Shown piece by piece: positions 53,310 to 61,866 of a DNA stretch of 64,000 nucleotides; position 1 is the first letter of the stretch; each line of letters starts with the position of its first letter. Under the pieces are notes generated by a model. That model was not told the origin of the DNA and made no database searches. It was given only the letters and a program-made list of their open reading frames with translations. The position numbers were made by a program, and so were the translations under genes. Origin of the DNA: Promicromonospora iranensis (GTDB lineage Bacteria; Actinomycetota; Actinomycetes; Actinomycetales; Cellulomonadaceae); contig NZ_JAJQMN010000010.1 of NCBI RefSeq assembly GCF_028994775.1, positions 16,327 through 80,326 on the forward strand. Direction: 5' to 3'.

Positions 53310-53322
53310 AACATACGGCAAC

Positions 53323-53328
53323 TAAACT
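53323..53328 (+). promoter_or_regulatory. -10 box placed for a leaderless antiporter mRNA
   Basis: TAAACT ends 6 bases before the ATG at 53335, with no ribosome site. The gap after the YcaQ-like gene is only 25 bases, so the antiporter appears to have its own promoter at the end of the upstream gene. Confidence 0.5.
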
Positions 53329-53334
53329 CTGCAC

Positions 53335-55065
53335 ATGGGAACCGCTGCGATCTTCCTGCTCGTCACGGTCGCGGCCGGTCTCGGAGCGGTCCTGCTCCGG
53401 CTGCCGCCCCTCGTGGGCTTTCTGGTGGCCGGGTTCGGGCTGCACGCGGTCGGCCTGGCGGAGCCCGGCTATCTCGGAACCCTCGCTGACCTCGGCGTGA
53501 CCCTGCTGCTCTTCGGCATCGGGCTCAAGCTCGATGTCAGGACGCTGCTGCGCAGGGACGTGTGGTTCACGACCGTGGCGCACCTCGTGATGAGTGTCGC
53601 CATCGCCGTCGGGTTCCTCGGCCTGCTGGGCGTGATCGGGTTCTCGATGCTCGAGGGGGAGGGCCTGGGAGTCCTCGCGCTGCTGGGGCTCGCTCTCTCG
53701 TTCTCCTCCACCGTCTTCGTGGTCAAGGTGCTCGACGGCCGCTCCGACCAGTCCGCCCTCTACGGCCGGATCGCCATCGGCGTGCTCATCATGCAGGATC
53801 TGATCGCCGTCATCTTCCTGTCCGTGGCGTCGAACCACCCGCCGAGCCCGTGGGCCTTCGGCCTCGTGCTGCTGATCCCGGGCGCCTGGCTGCTGCGCAA
53901 GGTGTGGTCGAGGGTGGGCCACGGCGAGCTGCAGGCCCTGTTCGGTGTGGCGGTCGCGCTCGGCCCCGGCTACGCGCTGTTCGACGCGGTCGGGCTCAAG
54001 GGCGACCTGGGCGCCCTTGTCATGGGCATGCTCCTGGCCGGCCACCCGGCCGCCACCGAGCTCTCGCGCAACCTGTTCACCCTCAAGGAGCTGCTGCTCG
54101 TCGGCTTCTTCGTGTCCATCGGGTTCTCGGGCGAGCTCACCTGGCAGGCCGCGGCGATCGGCCTGCTCATGCTGCTCATGCTGCCGCTGCAGGGCATCGT
54201 GACCGCGGTGCTGCTGCGGATGATGCGGCTGCGCAAACGCACGGCGATCCTGTCCGGCCTGGTGCTGGCCAACTACTCGGAGTTCGGCCTGATCGTCGTC
54301 GCCGTCGGTTCCCAGACCGGCCTGCTGCACGACGAGTGGCTGGTCGTGCTCGCCGTCGCCGTGGCGGCCAGCTTCGTGCTCTCCTCGGCGGTCAACACCC
54401 GCGGCAACGAGTACGCGATGGCGCTCGCCAGGCGTTTCCCGTCCAAGCCCAACGAGTGGCTGCACCGGGAGGAACGGCTCATCGACATATCGGGCGCGGA
54501 GGCGCTCGTGCTGGGTATGGGACGCGTCGGACGCGGCGCCGTCCGGCAGCTGCGCGAGGACTACGGCATGAACGTGGTGGGCGTCGAGCACGACCCGGCG
54601 CGCGTCGCCACCCTGCGCACCGCGGGCTTCACGGTGGTGCAGGCCGACGCCACCGACATCGAGTTCTGGGGTCGGGTACGCAGTGCCGGGGCGGTCCGGC
54701 TCGCGATCCTGGCCATGCCGTTCCACGCGGCGAACCTCATCGCGTTGTCCCAGCTGCGCGCGAGCGGATTCGAGGGCACCGTCGCCGCCGTCGCACGGTA
54801 CGACGACGACGTGGCCGAGCTCGAGCGGCACGGCGCCGACGCCGTCTTCCACCTGTACGGCACGGCCGGCCTGGCGCTGGCCGACGAGGCGGCGGAGGCG
54901 GCGTTCGGTTATGTCGCCGCCGAGGAGATGCGCGACGCGCAAGCGGGACGCCGAGGAGTGCTGGAACCACCGCCGGGGCCGGTCACCGAACCCGTCACCG
55001 AACCCGTCACCGAGCCTGTCACCGAGCCTGTCACCGGAGCGGGCACCGGGGCCGGCGCCGCCTGA
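53335..55065 (+). CDS. CPA2-family cation/proton antiporter with RCK (TrkA-N) domain
   Basis: 576-residue KefB/YbaL-like antiporter. The membrane half (1-370) has about twelve segments with GVTLLLFGIGLKLD, ALSFSSTVFVVKVL and GVLIMQDLIAVIFL, typical of the Na+/H+ exchanger fold. A cytosolic RCK domain follows from about 388 with the Rossmann loop VLGMGRVGRGAVRQL. Likely exchanges K+ or Na+ for H+. The C-terminus is unusual: five copies of Pro-Val-Thr-Glu from a 12-base repeat, then a Gly/Ala tail. It is convergent with the Mrp operon, another cation/proton antiporter system. Confidence 0.88.
   Translation: MGTAAIFLLVTVAAGLGAVLLRLPPLVGFLVAGFGLHAVGLAEPGYLGTLADLGVTLLLFGIGLKLDVRTLLRRDVWFTTVAHLVMSVAIAVGFLGLLGVIGFSMLEGEGLGVLALLGLALSFSSTVFVVKVLDGRSDQSALYGRIAIGVLIMQDLIAVIFLSVASNHPPSPWAFGLVLLIPGAWLLRKVWSRVGHGELQALFGVAVALGPGYALFDAVGLKGDLGALVMGMLLAGHPAATELSRNLFTLKELLLVGFFVSIGFSGELTWQAAAIGLLMLLMLPLQGIVTAVLLRMMRLRKRTAILSGLVLANYSEFGLIVVAVGSQTGLLHDEWLVVLAVAVAASFVLSSAVNTRGNEYAMALARRFPSKPNEWLHREERLIDISGAEALVLGMGRVGRGAVRQLREDYGMNVVGVEHDPARVATLRTAGFTVVQADATDIEFWGRVRSAGAVRLAILAMPFHAANLIALSQLRASGFEGTVAAVARYDDDVAELERHGADAVFHLYGTAGLALADEAAEAAFGYVAAEEMRDAQAGRRGVLEPPPGPVTEPVTEPVTEPVTEPVTGAGTGAGAA
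54979..55035 (+). repeat. 12-base tandem repeats encoding PVTE in the antiporter tail
   Basis: Four full units (CCGGTCACCGAA and variants) and a partial fifth. They extend the cytosolic end of the antiporter beyond the RCK domain and could change in number. Confidence 0.85.
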
Positions 55066-55072
55066 TCCTGCC

Positions 55073-55111
55073 TGCCGATCCCGCGTGCCGATCCCGCGTG
55101 CCGATCCCGCG
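55073..55111. repeat. Three exact 13-base tandem repeats after the antiporter gene
   Basis: TGCCGATCCCGCG occurs at 55073-55085, 55086-55098 and 55099-55111 with no mismatch. It fills the 46-base gap between the convergent antiporter and mnhG genes, directly abutting the mnhG stop. No hairpin was recognised here, so the array may mark a slippage site rather than a terminator. Confidence 0.9.
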
Positions 55112-55438
55112 TCAGCGGCCGCCGTCGTCCATCTCGAGGAACTCGGGCTCGACCTTGCCGGTGCGCAGGCCCGCCGAGCCCACCATGTGGGCGGCCACCG
55201 GGGAGGTCATCAGCTGGAAGATCGCCACGAGGACGAGCATGGTGACCGAGCTCCGGTCCTGCAGCCGGAGAGCCACCCCCGTCAGCAGCAGGAGCATGCC
55301 GAGCACCTGGGGCTTGGCCACGACGTGCACTCGGGCGAACAGGTTGTCGAACCGTACGACCCCGACCCCCGCGGAGAACGAGAAGAAGGCGCCCAGCAGC
55401 AGGCAGACCGCGGCGGCGGCGTCGGTCACGAGACTCAT
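55112..55438 (-). CDS. mnhG: Mrp Na+/H+ antiporter subunit G
   Basis: 108-residue membrane subunit with three segments. GAFFSFSAGVGVVRFDNLFARVH (about 17-39) and the following HVVAKPQVLGMLLLLTGVAL are standard MnhG/MrpG features. Last cistron of the Mrp operon; overlaps mnhF by ATGA. All Mrp subunits form one membrane complex that expels Na+ in exchange for H+. Confidence 0.92.
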   Translation of the reverse strand: MSLVTDAAAAVCLLLGAFFSFSAGVGVVRFDNLFARVHVVAKPQVLGMLLLLTGVALRLQDRSSVTMLVLVAIFQLMTSPVAAHMVGSAGLRTGKVEPEFLEMDDGGR

Positions 55439-55782
55439 GGGCCCTCCTGCAGGTCGGGGGTGTCCGGGCCGGTCGGCCCGCCGGTCGACGTCGGCCGCGT
55501 GTCGTCCGGCCGCCGTTCCTTGGGCGGTTCGGCGGCGGCGAAGCGCGCGACGGTCACCGACCCGATGAAGCCGACCATCGACAGCACCACGAGGATCGGT
55601 ATCGACTCGGTGCGGCGGGACAGCGCCGCCTCGACCGCGATGGCGCCGACGAGCGCGGTGGTCAGCACGTCGAACGCCACCGACCGGTCCAGCATCGAGG
55701 GCCCACGCTCCATCCGGACGACGGCGAACAGGGCGCCCACGGCGAGCAGCGCCGTGGCGACGATCCCCACGACGAGCATCAT
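55435..55782 (-). CDS. mnhF: Mrp Na+/H+ antiporter subunit F
   Basis: 115-residue subunit with three membrane segments. ERGPSMLDRSVAFDVLTTALVG (about 26-47) is the MrpF hallmark. The last 30 residues are a hydrophilic Pro/Arg/Thr-rich tail, longer than in most MrpF. The ATG overlaps the mnhE stop by 4 bases. Confidence 0.92.
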   Translation of the reverse strand: MMLVVGIVATALLAVGALFAVVRMERGPSMLDRSVAFDVLTTALVGAIAVEAALSRRTESIPILVVLSMVGFIGSVTVARFAAAEPPKERRPDDTRPTSTGGPTGPDTPDLQEGP

Positions 55783-56390
55783 GGCTGCCCCTCCTTGCCC
55801 GGCGTGGCTGCCGGACCGCCGGCCGGTTCGGCCAGGCCGAGCCGGACCAGGTCGGCGCGCGTCGCGAAGGCCCGCAGCAGGCGCTCCTCGAGGGCCCGTA
55901 CCGACTCCCGGACGCCGTCGGGACCGCCCGAACCGGCGAGGTCGAGCACGTGCAGCCGCAGGGTGCTGCCGGCCCGGTCGAGATCGACCACCACCGTGCC
56001 GGGGACCATCGACGACAGCCCCGCGGTGGTGGCGATGAACAGGTCCGACGTCGAGCGCAGCGGTACCGGCACGAGCCCGCCGCGCGGCGTCGGGCCGGGC
56101 CGGACGGCGGTCCAGGCCACCTGGAACGACGCGACCACGAGGTCGGAGACGAAGCGTCCGACGAGATGGGCCAGCGGACCGGGCCGCAGCGTCCCGGCGG
56201 CGCCGATGGGTGGGAGCGGGAAGGCGAGCGCCACCAGCGCGCCGAGCGCGACACCGGCCAGCACGTTCGCCCACGACAGGTCGCCCCACAGGAGCACCCA
56301 GAGCGCGGCGCCCATCACCATCGTCGGCCACAGCGCGGTGATCCGTCGTGCCCGGTCGCGCCACGGACGTTCGGGGTCGGTGCCCGTCAT
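55779..56390 (-). CDS. mnhE: Mrp Na+/H+ antiporter subunit E
   Basis: 203-residue subunit. Two or three membrane segments in the first third (ALWPTMVMGAALWVLLWG and WANVLAGVALGALVALAF), then DLVVASFQVAW and the MnhE core STSDLFIATTAGLSSMVPGTVVVD with LRLHVLDL. The last 60 residues extend beyond typical MrpE. ATGA overlaps at both ends. Frame choice is supported by these motifs, since other frames here are open only through GC bias. Confidence 0.9.
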   Translation of the reverse strand: MTGTDPERPWRDRARRITALWPTMVMGAALWVLLWGDLSWANVLAGVALGALVALAFPLPPIGAAGTLRPGPLAHLVGRFVSDLVVASFQVAWTAVRPGPTPRGGLVPVPLRSTSDLFIATTAGLSSMVPGTVVVDLDRAGSTLRLHVLDLAGSGGPDGVRESVRALEERLLRAFATRADLVRLGLAEPAGGPAATPGKEGQP

Positions 56391-58054
56391 GGTCGGTCCT
56401 CCTCGCCGTCGTCGGTGACATCGTCGGACGTGCCGGTACCGCGGGGCGCCCCGTCGGGGAAGACCGCGTCGACGTACGAGTGTCCGTCCATGGCCGTGTC
56501 GGCTGCCCGCGCCGCGTAGTCGTAGAGCGGGCCTGCCGCGACGGTGAGGCTCACGCTCAGGGCGACGAGCGCCGCCGTCGGGCCGACCATGCCCCAGGGC
56601 AGGGGAGAGGGCTCCGGCACCCTCACGTCCTCGGGAGCGGGCTGCCAGAACGCCTTGTTCCAGGCCCGGACCACCGCGTACAGGGTGAGCAGCGAGGTGA
56701 CCACCGAGCCGACCACCAGGGCCCAGGCGAGGACCGAGCCGTTCAGCACGCCGGCTTCCAAAAGACCCACCTTGCCGAGGAAGCCGGACAGCGGCGGGAT
56801 GCCCGCGAGGTTCATCGCCGGCACGAAGAAGAGGATCGCCAGTCCCGGGGCGAGCGTCGCGAGGCCGCCCAGGCGGTCGAGCGACGTCGTACCGCTGCGT
56901 CGCTCGACGAGCCCGACCACCAGGAACAGCGCCGTCTGCACGGTGATGTGGTGCACCACGTAGAAGATAGCCGCGGCGGTGCTCGCCTGGGTCGCCAGCG
57001 CGACGCCGAAGATCATGTAGCCGATATGGCTGACCAGCGTGAACGAGAGCAGGCGTTTCACGTCGTCCTGTGCCACCGCGCCGAGGATCCCGACGAGCAT
57101 CGTGGCGAGCGCCAGCACCAGCAACACCGCCTCCAGCGTCTCGTTCGGCGGGAAGAGCAGGGTCTGGGTCCGCAGGATGGCGTAGACGCCGACCTTCGTG
57201 AGCAGGCCCGCGAACACCGCGGTGACCGGAGCGGGCGCCGTCGGGTACGAGTCGGGGAGCCACGCCGACAGGGGGAAGATGGCCGCCTTGATACCGAAGC
57301 CGAGGAGCAGCAGGGCCTGGATGCCCAGCCGCACGCCGGGATCGATGTCGGGCAGACGTTCGGCGAGCTGGGCCATGTTCACCGTGCCGGTCGCCGCGTA
57401 GACCAGGCCGACGGCGAGCAGGAACACGATCGAGCTGAGCAGCGCGACGACCACGTAGACGCTGCCCGCCCGGATGCGCTCGCTGGTGCCGCCGAGCGTC
57501 AGCAGCACGTACGAGGCGGCGAGCAGGATCTCGAACCCGACGAAGAGGTTGAACAGGTCCCCGGCGAGGAAGGCGTCAGCGACGCCGGCCGCCAGGATCA
57601 GGTACGTCGGGTGGAAGATCGCGACGGGCAGGACGTCACGCTGCCTGCCCTCGTCGGCGTCCGGGTCCTGCGCCTCGAGCGCCTTGCGCAGCTCCTCCGC
57701 GTCCTTCGTGGCCGGCGCGGCCCGGTCGTTGCCGTCCGCGATGCCCTGCGCCATCGAGTAGAGCAGCACGCAGAGCAGCATGATGCTGCTCACGAGCAGC
57801 ATGAGCGAGGCGAGGGGGTCGGCCACCAGGTTGACGCCGACCGGGGCCGCCCAGCCGCCGAGGTCGATCGCCACCGGTCCGTCCTGGGCCACGACCACCA
57901 GGCCCGCGGAGGCGGCCGCGACGACCGACAGGGCGACGACCGAGATGATCCGCTGGGCGCGCTGGTACCGGTGCAGCGCCAGGGCGAGCCCCGCCGCGAA
58001 CAGCGGCACCAGCACCGGCAGGGGGACGAGGGTCTGCACGGTCCACAGGTTCAC
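56387..58054 (-). CDS. mnhD: Mrp Na+/H+ antiporter subunit D
   Basis: 555-residue subunit homologous to the NuoL/M/N proton-pumping proteins, with about fourteen segments. Key ionisable positions are visible: Glu in LFVGFEILLAAS, Lys in FGIKAAIFPLSAWLPDSY with Pro-rich PTAPAPVTAVFAGLLTKVG. It forms one of the ion channels of the Mrp complex. GTG start overlaps the mnhC stop (GTGA). A charged loop with a run of Asp/Glu (about 125-150) is larger than usual. Confidence 0.94.
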   Translation of the reverse strand: MNLWTVQTLVPLPVLVPLFAAGLALALHRYQRAQRIISVVALSVVAAASAGLVVVAQDGPVAIDLGGWAAPVGVNLVADPLASLMLLVSSIMLLCVLLYSMAQGIADGNDRAAPATKDAEELRKALEAQDPDADEGRQRDVLPVAIFHPTYLILAAGVADAFLAGDLFNLFVGFEILLAASYVLLTLGGTSERIRAGSVYVVVALLSSIVFLLAVGLVYAATGTVNMAQLAERLPDIDPGVRLGIQALLLLGFGIKAAIFPLSAWLPDSYPTAPAPVTAVFAGLLTKVGVYAILRTQTLLFPPNETLEAVLLVLALATMLVGILGAVAQDDVKRLLSFTLVSHIGYMIFGVALATQASTAAAIFYVVHHITVQTALFLVVGLVERRSGTTSLDRLGGLATLAPGLAILFFVPAMNLAGIPPLSGFLGKVGLLEAGVLNGSVLAWALVVGSVVTSLLTLYAVVRAWNKAFWQPAPEDVRVPEPSPLPWGMVGPTAALVALSVSLTVAAGPLYDYAARAADTAMDGHSYVDAVFPDGAPRGTGTSDDVTDDGEEDRP

Positions 58055-58563
58055 GATCCGTCACCCCCGCGGTTCCGTGGCTGCTCCACGGTGTCGGGCA
58101 GCGCCACCTCGTCACGCGCGGCCACCGCCTCCTCGTCCAGGGTGACGCCGGACTCCACGGCGTCGCTGTCGGCGTACGACGGCGCGTCCTCGATGGCGAG
58201 GCGCGCGATGCGGGTGTCCTCCAGGTCGTCCTGCACCTCGTCGTGGCCGTGCAGCTGCCAGGACCGGTAGGCCATGGCCAGCACGAACGCGACCAGCGCG
58301 AGCGTGATGACGATGGACGTCAGGATCATGACCTGTGCCAGCGGGTCGCTCATCGGCTCCGGGTCGTCGGTGCCGGTGATCGGCGGGGCGCCGGCCCGCC
58401 CGCCGGCCAGCAGGATCGCGAGGTTGACCCCGTTCCCCAGCAGCACGAAGCCGAGGAGCACGCGGGTCAGCGACCGTTCGAGCAGCAGGTAGACCCCCGC
58501 GGCGAACAGCACACCCACGGCCAGGAGAAGGGCGCCGGAGGGGACGTTGTCGAGCACGATCAC
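58051..58563 (-). CDS. mnhC: Mrp Na+/H+ antiporter subunit C, with C-terminal extension
   Basis: 170-residue NuoK-like subunit. Three membrane segments in residues 5-100 with GVYLLLERSLTRVLLGFVLLGNGVNL and DPLAQVMILTSIVITLALVA. MrpC is normally about 115 residues; here an acidic hydrophilic tail of about 60 residues follows (DDLEDTRIARLAIEDAPSY and on). GTG start overlapping the mnhA stop. Confidence 0.93.
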   Translation of the reverse strand: MIVLDNVPSGALLLAVGVLFAAGVYLLLERSLTRVLLGFVLLGNGVNLAILLAGGRAGAPPITGTDDPEPMSDPLAQVMILTSIVITLALVAFVLAMAYRSWQLHGHDEVQDDLEDTRIARLAIEDAPSYADSDAVESGVTLDEEAVAARDEVALPDTVEQPRNRGGDGS

Positions 58564-61500
58564 GCGCGGTCACCTCCTGCCCGGTGCGCCGTGCGGCCGT
58601 GCGAGCCGACGGCACGGGAGTGGGGCTCGGCCTGCCGGTCCAGCTCGGCGCCGAACGTGCGCAGGATGTCGATGACCAGGCCGATGACCACGAGGAACAC
58701 TCCGACGTCGAAGAACAGGCTGGTGACCAGGTGCACGTGCCCGAGCACGGGCACGTGCAGGTCGAGGATCGTGCTCTCGAGCGCCGCCTGGCCGGCGAGC
58801 AGCGCGACGAGCCCCACGCCCGCCGACAGGAACAGCCCGGTGCCGAGGACGAGACCGGGGTGGACCGGGGCCGCCGCGCCGAGCTCGTAGCGGCCGCCGG
58901 CCAGGTAGCGGACGGTCAGCGCCAGGCCGGCGACCAGGCCCGCCGCGAACCCGCCCCCCGGCGTGTTGTGTCCGCTGAACAGCAGGAACAGGGCGAACAG
59001 GATCATCGGGTGGAACAGCACGCGGGTGAGCACCTCGAACAGCACGGACCGCTTGCCGGGGTCGAGGGTCGGGCCGGCGAGCAGCCAGGAACCCGGCCGC
59101 ACCTGCCGGGCGCCGGCGCGTGCGGCGCGCTCGCCGGGCTCGTCGTCCCCGGCGGGGCCGAGGCGCAGCACGTCATCGCTGCGCTGGCGCAGGAAGACGA
59201 GCGAGGCGACGCCGGTGGCGGCGACCAGCAGCACCGAGATCTCCCCTACGGTGTCCCAGGCGCGGATGTCGACGAGGGTGACGTTGACGATGTTGTGCCC
59301 GCCGCCGAACGTCTCGGCCTCCTCGGGGAAGTCGACGGAGACCGGCAGGTGCACCCGTACGAGCGGCGCGGCGGCGACGAACATCATGACGACGAGGCCC
59401 GTGAGGACGCCGATCGCCAGCCTGACCCAGCGGCTCGCCGCCAGCGGCCGGTCCGAGAAGTACGGCGGCAGCCGGCGCAGCACCAGGACCATGACGACGA
59501 GCGTCAGCGTCTCGCACAGGACCTGGGTCAGCGCGAGGTCGGGCGCTCCGTGCAGCAGGAACAGAGCGGCGTTGCCGTATCCCGCGACACCCATGAGGAA
59601 CACCGCCTTGAGCCGGCGGCGCGCGCGGGCGGTCAGGACGGCGGCCACCACGACCACCAGGACGACGACCAGCTGGGCGGGGCCGTCCCACGGCACCATC
59701 GCGAACGGGCCGAGGTGCAGCACGTCGTCACGTCCCGCGGCGTCGGCCGCGACGGGTAGCGCGCCCGCACCCGTCTGGCCCACGAGGCCCGCGGCGAGCG
59801 CGACCCCCGGGCCGACCGCGAGCACCACGAGGATGACCCCGAGGTAGAAGGGCAGGGAGCCGCGCTGGGTGCCCGCGGTGACGTCGCTCGCGAACCGGTC
59901 CAGGCTGCGCATGAGGCGCCGGTAGACGACGTCGGCTCCGTCCGGGAACCAGAGTGCCCCTTGCAGCCGTTCCACGCGTGTGCGCTGCCAGAACATCAGC
60001 ACGCCCAGCAGGAGCACCGCGCCGGTGACCGCGAGGACCGGGGTGAGCCCGTCCCAGAGGGTGAGGTGCCCGGGGTCGCCGACGGGATAGGTGTCGGCGT
60101 ACGGGCCGAGCAGCCGCTCGCCGACCTGTGGCACGAGGGCCACCGCGAGGCCGAGGACCGCGAGGACCAGGGGCGGCGCGACCATCCAGAACGGCTGGGG
60201 GTGGGCGACGTCCGGCGCCTCGTCCGGCACCTCGTCCTGCCCGACGCCCGACGAGGCGGGCGCGGCCGAGGCCGGCAGGCGGGGCTTGAAGGCCCCCCAC
60301 AGGAACCGGAGCCCGTAGGCGACCGTCAGGGCCGAGCCCACGGCGACCACCGCGATCATGATCCGGCCCAGCAGGTCGTCGTCGTGCGCCCACGCGGCGA
60401 GCGCGGCCTCCTTGGCGACGTAGCCGGCGAACGGCGGCAGACCGATCATCGACGCGGTGGCGAGCGTGGCGGCCAGCGCGGTGACCGGCAGGCGGCGTCC
60501 GACTCCCGCGAGCTTGCGCAGGTCGCGGGTGCCCGCTGCCGCGTCGACGACGCCGACGACCAGGAACAGCGAGGCCTTGAACAGGGCGTGCGCGCCCAGG
60601 AGCGCCAGCCCGGCCAGCGCCGTCGCCCGCGTCCCGTAGCCGAGCAGGAGCGTGAGGAGCCCGAGCTGGGAGACGGTGCCGAACGCGAGGACGAGCTTGA
60701 GGTCGTGCTGGCGCAGCGCCCGGTACCCGCCGAGCAGGAGCGTGGCACCGCCGAGCACGAGCACCACGGTGCGCCAGGCGGCCAGGTCGGAGAACGCCGG
60801 CGCGAACCGGGCGATCAGGTAGATGCCCGCCTTGACCATGGCGGCGGCGTGCAGGTAGGCCGAGACGGGCGTGGGCGCGGCCATCGCGGCGGGCAGCCAG
60901 AAGTGCGTGGGCACGAGCGCGGACTTGGTGGCGGCCCCGGCCAGCAGGCAGACCGCGGCCGCCGTGACGGCGGGGCCCGACGGCGGGTCGGCGATGACCG
61001 CCGAGAGGCTCCAGGTCCCGGCGGTGACCCCGAGCACCACGACACCGACCAGCATCGCGAGGCCGCCGGCGGTGGTCACGATCAGCGCCTGCATGGCGGC
61101 CCGGCGGGACGAGGTGCGGTCCGCGTAGTGGCCGATCAGCAGGTAGGAGAACACCGTGGTGAGCTCCCAGAACACGAACAGCAGGAGCAGGTTGTCGGCG
61201 ACCACGAGGCCCGCCATCGCGCCGGCGAACGCCATGAGGAAGCCGCCGAACCGGCCGAGGCCGCGCGCCTCGCGGGAGAAGTAGGCGCTGCAGTAGAGCA
61301 TCACCAGGGCGCCGACGCCGCCGACCACCAGCAGCATCACCCAGGCCAGGAGGTCCAGCCTGAGGTCGATCGCGAGGCCGAGCGCGGGGATCCAGGGCAG
61401 GTGCTCGGCCGGGGCACGCCCCTCCAGGACGGCGGTGGCCTGGGCTAGCGCGTAGATCGTCGCGCCGGCCGGGCCGAGGGCGAGCACCCAGAAGGCGCGC

Positions 61501-61571
61501 CGGCCCAGGGCAGCGACGAGGGCGGGGGCGGCGAGAGCCAGGACCCCGTGGGCGAGGAGTACCAGAAGCAC
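58560..61571 (-). CDS. mnhA: Mrp Na+/H+ antiporter subunit A fused to subunit B
   Basis: 1003-residue subunit. Residues about 1-500 are NuoL-like, with Glu in FWELTTVFSYLLIGHY and Lys/His in ATKSALVPTHFWLPAAM and YLHAAAMVKAGIYLI. A middle part corresponds to the MbhD/MbhE-like domains (GAPDLALTQVLCETLTLVVM). Residues about 840-985 form the MnhB domain (HPMILFALFLLFSGHNTPGGGFAAG). No separate mnhB follows, so the operon is mnhA(B)-C-D-E-F-G. GTG at 61571; the ribosome site is weak (AGGAC, distant). Confidence 0.94.
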   Translation of the reverse strand: MLLVLLAHGVLALAAPALVAALGRRAFWVLALGPAGATIYALAQATAVLEGRAPAEHLPWIPALGLAIDLRLDLLAWVMLLVVGGVGALVMLYCSAYFSREARGLGRFGGFLMAFAGAMAGLVVADNLLLLFVFWELTTVFSYLLIGHYADRTSSRRAAMQALIVTTAGGLAMLVGVVVLGVTAGTWSLSAVIADPPSGPAVTAAAVCLLAGAATKSALVPTHFWLPAAMAAPTPVSAYLHAAAMVKAGIYLIARFAPAFSDLAAWRTVVLVLGGATLLLGGYRALRQHDLKLVLAFGTVSQLGLLTLLLGYGTRATALAGLALLGAHALFKASLFLVVGVVDAAAGTRDLRKLAGVGRRLPVTALAATLATASMIGLPPFAGYVAKEAALAAWAHDDDLLGRIMIAVVAVGSALTVAYGLRFLWGAFKPRLPASAAPASSGVGQDEVPDEAPDVAHPQPFWMVAPPLVLAVLGLAVALVPQVGERLLGPYADTYPVGDPGHLTLWDGLTPVLAVTGAVLLLGVLMFWQRTRVERLQGALWFPDGADVVYRRLMRSLDRFASDVTAGTQRGSLPFYLGVILVVLAVGPGVALAAGLVGQTGAGALPVAADAAGRDDVLHLGPFAMVPWDGPAQLVVVLVVVVAAVLTARARRRLKAVFLMGVAGYGNAALFLLHGAPDLALTQVLCETLTLVVMVLVLRRLPPYFSDRPLAASRWVRLAIGVLTGLVVMMFVAAAPLVRVHLPVSVDFPEEAETFGGGHNIVNVTLVDIRAWDTVGEISVLLVAATGVASLVFLRQRSDDVLRLGPAGDDEPGERAARAGARQVRPGSWLLAGPTLDPGKRSVLFEVLTRVLFHPMILFALFLLFSGHNTPGGGFAAGLVAGLALTVRYLAGGRYELGAAAPVHPGLVLGTGLFLSAGVGLVALLAGQAALESTILDLHVPVLGHVHLVTSLFFDVGVFLVVIGLVIDILRTFGAELDRQAEPHSRAVGSHGRTAHRAGGDRA

Positions 61572-61820
61572 GTCCGGACCGTCCTGTCAGGGCTCGTCGA
61601 CAGGACGTCGTGGCCGCGGTCCCGGGAAGAACCCGGTCGAGCACGGGACGGCATGCCGCGCGAGCGCGGGCGGGTGGGCGATGGTGCTCACTTTATCCGG
61701 TGGTCGGGGGAAGGGCCGGAGGGCGCTCCGCGGAACCCTTCTACGGCCGCGGTCGTTACCCCTGGAGCGAACCCACCGGTCCGCCTTCCGTCTTTGGGCC
61801 ACAGGCGCAGGTTTACGGCC

Positions 61821-61826
61821 TACGAT
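61821..61826 (+). promoter_or_regulatory. Candidate -10 box of secA
   Basis: TACGAT in the 295-base divergent gap between mnhA and secA, about 40 bases before the secA GTG. No convincing -35 was found. The rest of this gap shows no gene, palindrome or repeat that I could support, though it must also hold the leftward Mrp promoter. Confidence 0.4.
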
Positions 61827-61866
61827 GGACGACGGCGAAACTTGACGACGACCTGGGAGAACCCGC

